Below are positions 39,889 through 49,149 of a stretch of 64,000 bases of DNA, one piece after another. How positions within the stretch are numbered: position 1 is the first letter of the stretch; every line of letters starts with the position of its first letter. The notes under the pieces are model-generated. The model searched no databases. It was not told where the DNA came from and worked only from the letters and a program-made list of their open reading frames with translations. Origin of the DNA: Pseudomonas sp. TMP9 (lineage in GTDB: Bacteria; Pseudomonadota; Gammaproteobacteria; Pseudomonadales; Pseudomonadaceae). The position numbers were made by a program, and so were the translations under genes. The stretch spans positions 1,922,001-1,986,000 of the forward strand of contig NZ_CP149803.1 in assembly GCF_037943105.1 (NCBI RefSeq), read 5' to 3'.

Positions 39889-40116
39889 TTAAGCCAGATG
39901 CTGATCCTCAGACGAGGGTTTGGGCGGGCCTGGCTCGAATCGCTGTTGGCCGAACAGAATGAAACCTGTGGAGACAAACAAGCTCAAAGCAAACAGCCCC
40001 AGCACACCATCAGGGCTTTGGCTAAGCGGGTTACTGGCCAGCCAGAGCAAACCGGCCAATAGCGACAAAGCCAATAAGGCGCGCCACGCGGAGATAAGGC
40101 GGGTGAAACACTGCAT
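39889..40116 (-). CDS. Small two-helix membrane protein, function unknown
   Basis: A 75-residue protein with two hydrophobic segments ([17 protein letters not shown] and [18 protein letters not shown]) and a polar proline-rich C-terminus ([13 protein letters not shown]). I do not recognise a named family. The ATG at 40116 has AGAGGG at normal spacing; the frame extends upstream to 40173. It sits between tRNA-Ser and the enoyl-CoA hydratase gene. Confidence 0.6.
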   Translation of the reverse strand: MQCFTRLISAWRALLALSLLAGLLWLASNPLSQSPDGVLGLFALSLFVSTGFILFGQQRFEPGPPKPSSEDQHLA

Positions 40117-40301
40117 GCGGATACCCTCTTTAACCAGTCGGTACCCTAGCGCTGAGCAAGCAAAACTGACCAATTACCGTTATTGATCGCCCTGATAGCC
40201 CAAGTAAGCGCTGATCGCTGACCAGCCAGTCAGCCATCGAGCTTTACCTGACCGGTGCGGATGAGTAACGTCTGCTGCACTTCAGCACAAAGAGCCCGAC
40301 C

Positions 40302-40991
40302 ATGAGCGACCTGATCAGCTACCAACTTGACGATGGCATTGCCACCCTGACCCTGTGTAACGGCAAGGTAAATGCCATTTCCCCGGATGTGATCACTGCG
40401 TTTAATGCAGCTCTGGATCGCGCCGAGCAAGACAAGGCCATCGTCATCATCACTGGCCAACCGGGCATTCTCTCCGGCGGCTACGACCTTAAGGTGATGA
40501 CTTCGACCCCGCAAAACGCTGTCAATCTCGTTGCCGCCGGCTCGACTCTGGCGCGGCGCATGCTCGCCCATCCTTTCCCGATAATCGTCGCCTGCCCGGG
40601 CCATGCGGTGGCTAAGGGTGCCTTTATTCTGCTGTCATCCGACTACCGCATCGGTGTCGAAGGCCCATTCACCATCGGCCTCAATGAAGTGCAGATCGGC
40701 ATGACCATGCACCACGCTGGCATTGAGCTGGCCCGTGATCGCCTGCACAAATCAGCGTTCAATCGTTCGGTCATTAACGGCGAAATGTTTGATCCGCAGG
40801 GTGCTATGGAGGCAGGCTTCCTCGACAAGGTCGTGCCCGTTGAGCAGCTGCACGCCACCGCTATGGCCGTCGCCAAGCAGATGAAAAAGATCAACATGAC
40901 TGCGCACAAGAACACCAAGCTGAAAGCGCGTAAAGCGCTGCTTGATGCGCTCGACCTGGCTGTCGAGTTGGATAAGACGTTGGCGCTGTAA
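40302..40991 (+). CDS. Crotonase/enoyl-CoA hydratase-family protein
   Basis: A 229-residue crotonase-fold protein. The oxyanion-hole segments are 'TGQPGILSGGYDLKVM' and 'CPGHAVAKGAFILLSSDYRIG'. The second catalytic loop lacks a clear Glu pair typical of true hydratases (NEVQIGMTMHHAG), so the activity may be hydratase, isomerase or another crotonase reaction. It is a single gene with a terminator at its end. Confidence 0.85.
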   Translation: MSDLISYQLDDGIATLTLCNGKVNAISPDVITAFNAALDRAEQDKAIVIITGQPGILSGGYDLKVMTSTPQNAVNLVAAGSTLARRMLAHPFPIIVACPGHAVAKGAFILLSSDYRIGVEGPFTIGLNEVQIGMTMHHAGIELARDRLHKSAFNRSVINGEMFDPQGAMEAGFLDKVVPVEQLHATAMAVAKQMKKINMTAHKNTKLKARKALLDALDLAVELDKTLAL

Positions 40992-41011
40992 ACACCCCGC
41001 GTAACACCACG

Positions 41012-41041
41012 AAGCCCGGCTAATTTACCGGGCTTTGCTTT
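41012..41041 (+). terminator. Terminator after crotonase-family gene
   Basis: Perfect 8-base stem AAGCCCGG/CCGGGCTT (41012-41019 and 41028-41035) with an 8-base loop, followed by TGCTTT. Confidence 0.8.
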
Positions 41042-41396
41042 ATCTGAAGCGCCGGATAAGCGAAATGATGCGCAGCCCTGACTGGCTAAATAAAAGCGCT
41101 GTTCTTAACCCAAGCAATTCCATGCAAACCGAAAATACCGATATCAGGTGTTGGCTGACCGCCGTGCACGCTGGCCTGCGCATTGCGGCGATTGCTCCAT
41201 AAGTCCTTCTAACATCGCTGCTGCACCCTCTACTCAGATACCAACGTGCAACGCGGCAAGGCCTCTAACACGCCATTTAACCAAGACCGTAGAAAACGGT
41301 TACAAACCCTGCTGTACGCCTTGATCAGCATCAATTGCCGAAAGCAGTGCACAGCCGTACACTGCGCGCCTTTTGGTCTGCCCATAGGCTTCCCTG
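41042..41396. other. Intergenic region upstream of plsC-like gene
   Basis: About 355 bases between the terminator and the acyltransferase start. I see no supported ORF, hairpin or repeat. It should contain the acyltransferase promoter. Confidence 0.35.
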
Positions 41397-42122
41397 ATGC
41401 TATTTCTCGCCCGTATGCTGTTGATGAGCCTGCACTTTGTTGCGGCTGGCATTGTCGGTTTGCTGCTTGGTATTTGCCGCCCCTTCAACCCGGATAATAG
41501 CCGCCTGTGTGCACGGTTCTATTCTTGGCCGGCCTTGCGCATTCTTGGTCTGCGGATTGAAACCGAAACAACCAGCTTGCGCGACCATGTGCGCAGCGCG
41601 GTGATAGTCGCCAACCATCAGTCCAACTATGACCTGTTCGTGGTCGGCAGCGTGGTGCCAGAGCGTACCGTTTGTCTGGGTAAAAAAAGCCTGAAATGGG
41701 TGCCGTTTTTCGGTCAGCTGTTTTGGCTGTCGGGTAACGTTCTTATCGACCGTGGTAATGCCGCACAGGCCAAGCAGGCCATGCTCACCACCACCGACAC
41801 CCTGCAGCATAAAGACACCTCCATTTGGGTATTTGCCGAGGGCACGCGTAATTTGGGCAAGGGCCTGCTGCCGTTGAAGAAAGGCGCTTTTCAGATGGCC
41901 ATTGCCGCCGGCGTGCCTATCATCCAAGTCTGTACCAGTACCTACGTTAAGCATATGCAGCTGAACCGCTGGAAAAGCGGCATCATCAAAATTCGCTCCC
42001 TAGCCCCCATCCCCACTGCCGGCTTGACCTTGGCTGACCTGCCCGCCTTGATGGAGCAGTGCCAGCAACAGATGCGCGCCTGCATCGACAGCCTTGATGC
42101 AGAAATAGAAGGCCGCGCCTGA
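41397..42122 (+). CDS. 1-acyl-glycerol-3-phosphate acyltransferase (PlsC-like)
   Basis: A 241-residue membrane acyltransferase that makes phosphatidic acid or a related lipid. Hydrophobic N-terminal helices (LLMSLHFVAAGIVGLLLGI) precede the catalytic HxxxxD motif NHQSNYDLF. The substrate-binding motif is FAEGTRNLGKG, and a third motif is GVPIIQV. The ATG at 41397 has no strong ribosome-binding site. CorA follows 222 bases downstream. Confidence 0.9.
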   Translation: MLFLARMLLMSLHFVAAGIVGLLLGICRPFNPDNSRLCARFYSWPALRILGLRIETETTSLRDHVRSAVIVANHQSNYDLFVVGSVVPERTVCLGKKSLKWVPFFGQLFWLSGNVLIDRGNAAQAKQAMLTTTDTLQHKDTSIWVFAEGTRNLGKGLLPLKKGAFQMAIAAGVPIIQVCTSTYVKHMQLNRWKSGIIKIRSLAPIPTAGLTLADLPALMEQCQQQMRACIDSLDAEIEGRA

Positions 42123-42344
42123 CGCACCCGTCTGCCCCACAACGCCTGGTTAAAGCCTACGTACTTGGTAGTTCTGTGAAATGCGCGCACGGCCTTAAGT
42201 GAGCAGCACGTCAACTAAGTACAGGCTTTATGCTCAGCACGAAGGTTTCGCTGCAATCGTGGCGTCACGTCGCCAACGGGAAAGCCGTTAAGCTTGGTGC
42301 CAAAGGTTACTGCCAATCAAGTTACTGCCGAGAAGGGATGCAGC

Positions 42345-43316
42345 ATGGGTCGCATTGTTGCAGCTGCTGTTTACAGCAAAGGCCAAAAGATTACGGATAT
42401 CAGCCTTAATGAAGGCAAGCAATGGGCGAACAAGCCCGGGCACTTTGTTTGGATTGGCCTGCATGACCCGGCAAGCGAGGAGCTAAGTAGCCTGCAACAG
42501 CAGTTCGACCTGCATGAACTGGCGCTGGAAGATGCCCTGCAGCGACACACCCGGCCTAAGCTGGAAACATTCGGCGATGCGCTGTTTCTAGTGCTCTACT
42601 CGCCTATTTTGGTCAACGACGAACTGACCTTTGTCGAAACTCAATTGTTCGCCGGCAACGGTTACATCATCAGCGCTCGTTACGGTGAATCCGCGCCCTA
42701 CTCGCGGGTACGCCAACGCTGCGAGGCCCGACCGCTGCTGCTTGAACACGGCGAAGACTTCGTGCTCTACGCCCTGCTCAGTTTCGTAATCGAAAACTAC
42801 CGCCCGCTGATGGACAGTTACCACATCGAGCTTGAGGACGTGGAACAGCGCGTGCTGAAAAACCCGATGAGTCAGACTGACGTTGAGCGTATTCAAGGCC
42901 TGCGCCGTGATTTACTGAGACTACGGCGCTATATCGGACCGTTGACGGAAATCTGTCAGGAGTTGCAGCGCCTGGACTTTCCGTTTATAGACAAGAACAT
43001 GCGCCCCTACTTTCGCGACGTGGCCATCCACGTTAACCGCCTACTGGAAGACCTCACGGGCCTGCGCGAGATGGCCGACCATGCCATTGAAATCGGCTTG
43101 TTGTTGGAGTCTTCCCGGCAAAGCATCACCCAACGCAAATTCGCTGCCTGGGCGGCCATCCTGGCGTTCCCCACTGCGGTAGCGGGGATTTACGGCATGA
43201 ACTTTCAGAACATGCCTGAGCTCACCTGGCAATACGGCTACTTTGCTGTACTGGGGGTGATTACAACTGGCTGCGTCGGGCTTTTCGTCAGCTTTAAGCG
43301 ATCCGGCTGGTTATAA
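42345..43316 (+). CDS. CorA-family divalent-cation transporter
   Basis: A 323-residue CorA/ZntB-type channel. A large cytoplasmic domain is followed by two C-terminal transmembrane helices; the first ends with the signature YGMNF (GIYGMNFQNMPEL). Cations likely include Mg2+, Co2+ or Ni2+ for CorA; some Pseudomonas proteins of this type are annotated as Zn-transporting ZntB, so the substrate is uncertain. The ATG at 42345 has AAGGG at the right spacing; the frame extends to 42294. It overlaps the convergent amidotransferase by 6 bases. Confidence 0.92.
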   Translation: MGRIVAAAVYSKGQKITDISLNEGKQWANKPGHFVWIGLHDPASEELSSLQQQFDLHELALEDALQRHTRPKLETFGDALFLVLYSPILVNDELTFVETQLFAGNGYIISARYGESAPYSRVRQRCEARPLLLEHGEDFVLYALLSFVIENYRPLMDSYHIELEDVEQRVLKNPMSQTDVERIQGLRRDLLRLRRYIGPLTEICQELQRLDFPFIDKNMRPYFRDVAIHVNRLLEDLTGLREMADHAIEIGLLLESSRQSITQRKFAAWAAILAFPTAVAGIYGMNFQNMPELTWQYGYFAVLGVITTGCVGLFVSFKRSGWL

Positions 43317-44042
43317 ATCAGCCAGTCCAACACGACCCTGCGCGACAAAACGCATCATCCACTCAGCCACCGTATGGCCCTGATGGGCGTGTTGCAGGCT
43401 GTTAACACCCTTGGTGTAGGCCGGCTCACCGATATGCTGCTGACGCAAGTCGAGCAGCGCACGCGAGTAGCCATGCACAAATTCGGGGTGGCCTTGGAAG
43501 CACAGAACCTGATCGCCGATGCAATAAGAGGCAATCGGGCAGAACTCGCTACTGGCGAGCAATGTGGCGTTTGCCGGGAGTTGGGTGACCTGGTCCTGAT
43601 GACTGATGAGCAGGGTTAGGTCCTCAAGATCAGGGCTCATCCAGCCAGGCTTAGTGGCCATGCGGTACTGATGAATACCCACGCCCCAGCCCTGTTGGGC
43701 GCGTTCAGCCTTACCACCCAGTAGCAAAGCCAGGATCTGGTGACCGAAACACACGCCTAGCAGCTTGCTGCCTTGGCTAAAGCGCTCAAGCAAGTAGGTT
43801 TTCAGCGTCTGGATCCAAGCATCGGTACCGAAAGAGTCGGCCTTGCTGCCTGTCACCAGATAAGCATCGTAGCGCTCGCTATTGGGCGGGTAATGCCCCT
43901 CCATCACGTTGTACACCTTGAACTCAGCCGCTATAGGCTGGTGGGCGAACAACTGCTGGAACATACGGCCATAGCTGTCGTATTGGTCGACCAATTCAGG
44001 ACGAAGAACATCAGTTTCCAGGATGCAGATCTGCAGCGGCAT
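43311..44042 (-). CDS. Class I glutamine amidotransferase-like protein
   Basis: A 243-residue protein of the GATase-1 fold. The nucleophile Cys lies in LLGVCFGHQILALLLGG and the His-Glu pair in CFQGHPEFVHGY, so all catalytic residues are present. It looks like stand-alone family members that hydrolyse glutamine or gamma-glutamyl compounds. The neighbouring genes give no pathway hint. Confidence 0.85.
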   Translation of the reverse strand: MPLQICILETDVLRPELVDQYDSYGRMFQQLFAHQPIAAEFKVYNVMEGHYPPNSERYDAYLVTGSKADSFGTDAWIQTLKTYLLERFSQGSKLLGVCFGHQILALLLGGKAERAQQGWGVGIHQYRMATKPGWMSPDLEDLTLLISHQDQVTQLPANATLLASSEFCPIASYCIGDQVLCFQGHPEFVHGYSRALLDLRQQHIGEPAYTKGVNSLQHAHQGHTVAEWMMRFVAQGRVGLADL

Positions 44043-44259
44043 ATGGGCGGTTACCTAGGGCGCAGGAGGGTTGATTTGCAAGCGCGCAAGCGTGCCTGCA
44101 GACAGCCGGCAAGGCAATAGTTCAGGGCGCAAACCGACCAATTACCTAGCCCATCAGTCGGCTTAATAACCACCATAGGCATTAATCACTTCTACCTGGA
44201 GTAGCACGCGCGGATCATTTGCCCATCGGCCACAGCGCCCACCACTCAGAGATCATCCC

Positions 44260-44394
44260 ATGAGCCGTTTCTCCGCCCTCGCCAGCTTGCTCGCCGCCTC
44301 AGCGTTCAACAGCCGCCAAAGCATCAGCAGCCAACGCCAAACCCGCCACCTGCATGCCGCACAGCTCAATGCTGCGCACAGCGCCGGCAAATAA
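44260..44394 (+). CDS. Possible 44-residue small protein
   Basis: ATG at 44260 opens a frame of 44 codons rich in Ala, Ser, Gln and His (begins MSRFSALASLLAASAFNSR). It is followed 26 bases later by another small gene on the same strand. The Shine-Dalgarno is weak (GAGATC). The N-terminal stretch could be an amphipathic helix. I do not recognise it. Confidence 0.4.
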   Translation: MSRFSALASLLAASAFNSRQSISSQRQTRHLHAAQLNAAHSAGK

Positions 44395-44420
44395 CCGCCT
44401 ATCGCCCTAGGAGTATAGAT

Positions 44421-44618
44421 ATGAGCAGCAGCCCATCACTGAGCAATCAGAACGTCTACGGCGTGACGTACGCCACAGTCGACAGCAGTGGCATCCACTT
44501 TGAGTCCGAATTGGCCATCCAACTCAACAATGGCAGCTTGACCACCTTGCGTATGCCGACCCACCTCAGCGAGCGCCAGGCCATCGCACAGCTGGTCTGT
44601 GGTCATCAAGCGTGTTGA
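44421..44618 (+). CDS. Small conserved-looking protein, function unknown
   Basis: A 65-residue soluble protein (MSSSPSLSNQNVYGVTYATV...). It has beta-strand-like alternation in the middle (GIHFESELAIQLNNGSLTTLRM) and ends HLSERQAIAQLVCGHQAC. It has an excellent ribosome-binding site (AGGAG, 7 bases before the ATG) and is followed by a strong terminator, both good signs of a real gene. I do not recognise its family. Confidence 0.65.
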   Translation: MSSSPSLSNQNVYGVTYATVDSSGIHFESELAIQLNNGSLTTLRMPTHLSERQAIAQLVCGHQAC

Positions 44619-44661
44619 ATCAGCTACGCAATGAGGCCGGCAGCCATGTTTAGACCGCCCA

Positions 44662-44692
44662 TAAAAAAACCGGCTCACAGGAGCCGGCTTTT
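44662..44692 (+). terminator. Bidirectional terminator
   Basis: Stem CCGGCTC/GAGCCGG (44670-44676 and 44681-44687) with a 4-base loop, flanked by a 7-A run and a 4-T run. It serves the small gene at 44421 and the convergent FadB-type gene. Confidence 0.88.
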
Positions 44693-44713
44693 AGGGCCAT
44701 CGATAATTCAGCG

Positions 44714-46861
44714 TTAAAACAACTGATTGTTCGCGGCTTTGTCCAGTAACAGTGCTGGCGGCAAGAAGCGCTCGCCATATTGTTCAGCCAGGTACTGGGC
44801 GCGGGCAACGAAGTCTTGCACGCCGTACTGGTTGATAAACTGCAACGCACCGCCCGTCCACGCAGCGAAGCCGATGCCGAAGATCGAGCCAATGTTGGCG
44901 TCGGCCACCGATTTCAATACGCCCTCTTCCACACAACGCACCGTCTCGATGGCCTGAATAAACAGTATTCGGTCGCGTACATCTTCCTGTGAAATCTGCG
45001 CGTCGGCTTTTTCAAAGCGCGCCTTCAGCTCAGGCCACAGGTGCTTTTTACCGCCAGCCGCAGGGTAATCGTAAAAACCTGCACCTGCCGCTTTGCCCGG
45101 CCGCTTGTACTCGTTGAGCATCATGTCGATGAGCGCATACGCCGGATGGTCGAGGATCTGTTTACCCTCGCCAGCCAGATCCTTAATGGTCTGTTGGCGA
45201 ATGTGGTTCATCAGGCTCATCGACACTTCATCGCTGATCGCCAGCGGACCGACTGGCATGCCGGCTTTACGCGCCTCATTCTCGATCATCGCCGCCGATA
45301 CGCCTTCGCCAAGCATGGCCAAGCCTTCGTTGGTAAAGGTGCCGAACACCCGCGAGGTGAAAAAGCCACGGCTGTCGTTGACCACGATCGGGGTCTTTTT
45401 GATTTGCATGACGTAATCAAAACCGCGCGCCAGCGTCTCGTCACTGGTCTGCTCGCCCTTGATGATTTCCACCAGCGGCATTTTGTCCACCGGGCTGAAG
45501 AAATGCAGGCCGATAAACTTGTCTTGATTCTGCACCGCGCCAGCTAGGCCGGTGATCGGCAAGGTTGAGGTGTTGGACGCAATAACCGCATCAGAAAGCG
45601 CCGCACGCTCTGCCGCCGCCGTAACCTTGGCTTTGAGGTCGCGGTCTTCGAACACGGCCTCGATGATCAGGTCGCAGCCGGCAAAGTCAGCATCGCTAGC
45701 GGTGGGCTTGATCCGCGCCAAAATGCCATCGCGCTTCTCAGCGCTCATTTGGCCACGGCCGACTTTCTTCTCCAGCAACTTGGCCGAGTAATCTTTACCC
45801 TTTTCAGCGCCTTCGATGGAGATGTCCTTGAGCACCACATCGATACCAGCAACCGCCGAAACATAGGCAATACCTGCGCCCATCATGCCGGCGCCAAGCA
45901 CGCCGACTTTTTTGGTCACATAGGGTGCAAAACCCTGCGGACGTGAGCCACCGGCATTGATTTCATTGAGTTGGAACCAGAAGGTGCCAATCATATTCTT
46001 CGCCACCTGGCCGGTGGTCAGCTCGGTGAAGTATCGCGCCTCGATGATTTGTGCAGTGTCGAAATCGACCTGCGCACCTTCGACGGCGGCGCACATGATC
46101 TTCTCTGGCGCCGGGAAGCAGCCTTTGGTTTTGTCGCGCAGCACACTCGGCGCAATGGCCAGCATCTGCGCTACATTCGGACTCGATGGCGTACCGCCGG
46201 GGATCTTGTAGCCCTTCACATCCCACGGCTGCACAGCGTTGGGGTTAGCAACAATCCAGGCACGGGCCTTGGCCAGCAAATCGTCTTTGTCGCCAGCCAG
46301 TTCATGCACCAGACCGGCTTTGAGGGCGGCATCTGGGCGAATTTTCTTGCCCTCAACCAAATAGGGCAGGGCTTTTTCCAAGCCAAGCAGGCGCACCATG
46401 CGCACTACCCCACCACCGCCCGGCAGCAGGCCAAGGGTCACTTCCGGCAGGCCCAGTTGCACACTGGGATTATCCAAGGCGATACGGTGATGGCACGCCA
46501 AGGCAATTTCCCAGCCCCCGCCCAAGGCGGCGCCATTAATTGCGGCGACCACAGGCTTACCCAGGGTTTCCAGGCGGCGCAGTTGACCTTTTATGTTGAG
46601 GATCATTGCATAGAAGGTTTGCGCGTCGGCCTTGGTGACCTTGATCAGCTCAGCCAGATCGCCGCCGGCAAAGAAGGTCTTCTTTGCCGAGGTGACGATA
46701 ACGCCGGCGATGGAATCTTTTTCGGTTTCCAGGCGGTCGACAATCTTACCCATGGCTTCGCGGTACACCGCGTTCATGGTGTTGGCGCTTTGGCCGGGCA
46801 TGTCCATGGTCAGAACGACGATATTGTCCTGGCCTTTTTCGTAACGGATGGCGTCAGTCAT
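44714..46861 (-). CDS. FadB/FadJ-type enoyl-CoA hydratase/3-hydroxyacyl-CoA dehydrogenase
   Basis: A 715-residue bifunctional beta-oxidation enzyme. The N-terminal crotonase domain (residues about 15-200; AGGDLAELIKV, AINGAALGGGWEIALACHH) is followed by a Rossmann NAD-binding domain (VGVLGAGMMGAGIAYVSAV) and a 3-hydroxyacyl-CoA dehydrogenase domain (LHFFSPVDKMPLVEII). The ATG at 46861 fits the family; the open frame extends 68 codons upstream into the thiolase. The thiolase gene ends 16 bases upstream, so the pair forms an operon. The P. aeruginosa counterpart appears to be the PA1736/PA1737 pair rather than the main fadBA operon. Confidence 0.92.
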   Translation of the reverse strand: MTDAIRYEKGQDNIVVLTMDMPGQSANTMNAVYREAMGKIVDRLETEKDSIAGVIVTSAKKTFFAGGDLAELIKVTKADAQTFYAMILNIKGQLRRLETLGKPVVAAINGAALGGGWEIALACHHRIALDNPSVQLGLPEVTLGLLPGGGGVVRMVRLLGLEKALPYLVEGKKIRPDAALKAGLVHELAGDKDDLLAKARAWIVANPNAVQPWDVKGYKIPGGTPSSPNVAQMLAIAPSVLRDKTKGCFPAPEKIMCAAVEGAQVDFDTAQIIEARYFTELTTGQVAKNMIGTFWFQLNEINAGGSRPQGFAPYVTKKVGVLGAGMMGAGIAYVSAVAGIDVVLKDISIEGAEKGKDYSAKLLEKKVGRGQMSAEKRDGILARIKPTASDADFAGCDLIIEAVFEDRDLKAKVTAAAERAALSDAVIASNTSTLPITGLAGAVQNQDKFIGLHFFSPVDKMPLVEIIKGEQTSDETLARGFDYVMQIKKTPIVVNDSRGFFTSRVFGTFTNEGLAMLGEGVSAAMIENEARKAGMPVGPLAISDEVSMSLMNHIRQQTIKDLAGEGKQILDHPAYALIDMMLNEYKRPGKAAGAGFYDYPAAGGKKHLWPELKARFEKADAQISQEDVRDRILFIQAIETVRCVEEGVLKSVADANIGSIFGIGFAAWTGGALQFINQYGVQDFVARAQYLAEQYGERFLPPALLLDKAANNQLF

Positions 46862-46877
46862 TTTTCTTATCTCCGCC

Positions 46878-48083
46878 TCAAACTCTTTCAATAATCGTGG
46901 CAATGCCCATACCGCCGCCCACACAGAGGGTGGCCAGGCCGTAACGCAACTGGCGCTTCTCCATCTCGTCGAGCAAGGTGCCGAGGATGGCGCAACCAGT
47001 CGCACCCAACGGGTGGCCCATGGCGATGGAGCCGCCGTTGACGTTGACCTTGTCTTCGCTAACACCCACTTCCTTCATAAACTTCATCACCACCGAGGCG
47101 AACGCTTCGTTGACCTCGAACAGATCGATGTCCGCAATGTTCAGCCCGGCCTTGGCCAGAGCTTTACGCGTGGCCGGCGCAGGACCGGTGAGCATGATGG
47201 TGGGGTCGGTGCCGGTGACTGCAGTAGCAACAATACGTGCGCGCGGCTTCAGGCCCAGCTCGCGGCCCTTGGCTTCGGAGCCAATCAGCATCAACGCCGA
47301 GCCATCGACGATGCCCGAGCTGTTGCCCGGTGTGTGCATGTGGTTGATCTGCTCAACATGGCTGTAAACTCGCAGCGCCGTGCTGTCGAAGCCCATCTGG
47401 CCCATCATCTCGAAGCTCGGCTTGAGTTTGCCAAGGCCTTCGAGGGTGGAATCGCCACGGATAAATTCATCGTGATCAAGCAGCACAATGCCGTTTTGGT
47501 CGGTCACCGGAATCAGCGACTTGCTGAACGAACCGTCCTTGCTGGCACGCGCCGCTTTTTGCTGCGAGCGCAGCGCGTAGCTGTCGACATCAGTACGGCT
47601 GAAACCTTCCAAGGTGGAAATCAGGTCGGCGCCAATTCCCTGCGGGGTGAAGTGCGTGGCCAGATTTGTGGCCGGGTCCATCACCCAAGCGCCGCCATCG
47701 GAGCCCATGGGGATGCGCGACATTGACTCGACGCCGCCCACAACGACCAGGTCTTCGAAACCAGAACGCACCTTCATCGCACCGAGGTTGACTGCTTCCA
47801 GGCCCGAGGCGCAAAAGCGATTGAGCTGCACGCCTGACACGCTTACATCCCAATCAGCGACCATGGCTGCAGTTTTGGCAATGTCTGCGCCCTGATCACC
47901 GACTGGCGTCACGCAGCCAAGAACGATGTCATCGACTTGGCTGGTATCGAGGTTATTACGCGTTTGCAGCGCTTTGAGCAGACCCGCGATCAGGTCGACA
48001 GGCTTAACGCTGTACAACGCGCCGTCCTTCTTGCCCTTGCCGCGGGGCGTGCGCACTGCATCGAAAATAAATGCTTCGGTCAT
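46878..48083 (-). CDS. Acetyl-CoA C-acyltransferase (thiolase)
   Basis: A 401-residue thiolase that cleaves 3-ketoacyl-CoA. The nucleophile Cys91 lies in [15 protein letters not shown]; catalytic His is in [14 protein letters not shown]; the second Cys is in [10 protein letters not shown]. It is the first gene of the two-gene beta-oxidation operon. In P. aeruginosa, fatty-acid operons often respond to PsrA, but I see no clear PsrA-type repeat upstream. Confidence 0.93.
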   Translation of the reverse strand: MTEAFIFDAVRTPRGKGKKDGALYSVKPVDLIAGLLKALQTRNNLDTSQVDDIVLGCVTPVGDQGADIAKTAAMVADWDVSVSGVQLNRFCASGLEAVNLGAMKVRSGFEDLVVVGGVESMSRIPMGSDGGAWVMDPATNLATHFTPQGIGADLISTLEGFSRTDVDSYALRSQQKAARASKDGSFSKSLIPVTDQNGIVLLDHDEFIRGDSTLEGLGKLKPSFEMMGQMGFDSTALRVYSHVEQINHMHTPGNSSGIVDGSALMLIGSEAKGRELGLKPRARIVATAVTGTDPTIMLTGPAPATRKALAKAGLNIADIDLFEVNEAFASVVMKFMKEVGVSEDKVNVNGGSIAMGHPLGATGCAILGTLLDEMEKRQLRYGLATLCVGGGMGIATIIERV

Positions 48084-48529
48084 GGCGTCCTCAGACCTCC
48101 AATGGAGGGTGGCTGGCGGTGCAGGTCAAGCCTGCACCTGTTTTTGTGGAGTGGGCCCACCATACGCCGCAGCAGGACAGGCTCAATGACCGAAGTGCTC
48201 AGGCCTATTGACCACTCAGCTCAGACCAACGGTCAATCGCTGGGTAACCGTGAATAAGTACGTCTAACTCAAGGCTGGCGGCCATCACTCATGCAACCGT
48301 AATAACTGCCTGTCACTAAATTGCGCCGCTTAGTAATCAAGGCGTCTATAGACGCGCTTTTGCAGCCCTACAGTTAAGTTAAACCAGCAGCGTGGTTGAG
48401 CAGGCTGGTTGTTGTAGGCGTCGTCGCCGGGTTTTGCCGGGACGGCTGAGTCGTCACCTGACGGGGTATGCATCCGCGCTGGCTGTGCGGTTAGCGAGGG
48501 TCTCCACAAAAACAATAAGGCCAATCGCC
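48084..48529. other. Intergenic region upstream of the thiolase operon
   Basis: A 446-base gap. It contains a 14-base perfect palindrome GCGTCTATAGACGC (48342-48355) followed by GCTTTT, and a region of GC-rich short repeats (GCCGGGTTTTGCCGGGACGGC near 48427). No long ORF is convincing. Confidence 0.45.
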
Positions 48530-48625
48530 ATGTTTAATTCTATGAAAATACGCCAGGCAGGCATGATCGTGTTTGCCACCACTCTGATTTTGATCCTGCC
48601 TAATCTGACCCGCTTGGTCAGCTAA
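48530..48625 (+). CDS. Possible 31-residue membrane peptide
   Basis: ATG at 48530 with TAAGG 9 bases upstream opens a 31-residue frame that is almost one transmembrane helix (MIVFATTLILILPNL) preceded by a basic N-terminus (MKIRQ). A stop follows at 48623. The length and hydrophobicity match bacterial single-span small proteins, but nothing here shows a family. Confidence 0.4.
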   Translation: MFNSMKIRQAGMIVFATTLILILPNLTRLVS

Positions 48626-48789
48626 TCCTTAGGCGGCTGTTTTATTCCTTACCAATGAAACAACACCGCCCCCGCTCCTGCCCTGCCCGCCACCGTGGAG
48701 TGAGCGTGCAGCGGCAGCTGCGTTTCTCATCGCAGCGGTACACTAAGCGCCTGTGCTAGGGTGGCCTTAACCACCTAAAGGAGTTTGTT

Positions 48790-49149
48790 ATGCGCCGTTT
48801 ATTTACCACTTTCGGTTTGCTCATCAGCCTGCCCATTATGGCGGGCGACGCTAAATTGGCTGCCGCCGTTACGGCTCTGCAATCCCCCGAAAGCGTGGTG
48901 ATTGATGTGCGCACGGCTGAAGAATTCGCTGCGGGCGCATTACCCCGCGCCGAACAGATCGACTATGGGCAGATCGCTAACCGCATCAGCGCCATTGCAC
49001 CGGATAAGGCCACCCCTATCGTTCTTTACTGCCGCAGCGGCCGCCGCTCCAGCGTCGCAGAGGAAAGCTTGCGCACCTTGGGTTACAGCAACTTGATCAA
49101 CGCCGGCAGCTATGACGAACTCAAGCTCGCCCTGGAATCTCAAGATTGA
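48790..49149 (+). CDS. Exported rhodanese-domain protein
   Basis: A 119-residue single-domain rhodanese with an N-terminal signal (LFTTFGLLISLPIMAG) for export. The catalytic Cys81 lies in VLYCRSGRRS, and other hallmarks are VIDVRTAEEFAAGALP and NAGSYDELK. AAAGGAG precedes the ATG. It would transfer sulfane sulfur or hold persulfide in the periplasm. The next gene begins within its stop codon (TTGA). Confidence 0.9.
   Translation: MRRLFTTFGLLISLPIMAGDAKLAAAVTALQSPESVVIDVRTAEEFAAGALPRAEQIDYGQIANRISAIAPDKATPIVLYCRSGRRSSVAEESLRTLGYSNLINAGSYDELKLALESQD

Noticed and set aside
46861..47065. N-terminal extension of the FadB-type gene into the thiolase
   Set aside because: The extra 68 codons overlap the thiolase and have no hydratase similarity; the ATG at 46861 gives the family start.
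48392..48529. 77-residue frame that includes the small peptide at 48530
   Set aside because: The upstream 46 codons are Arg-rich and look like out-of-frame GC-rich DNA; the internal ATG with TAAGG is more credible.
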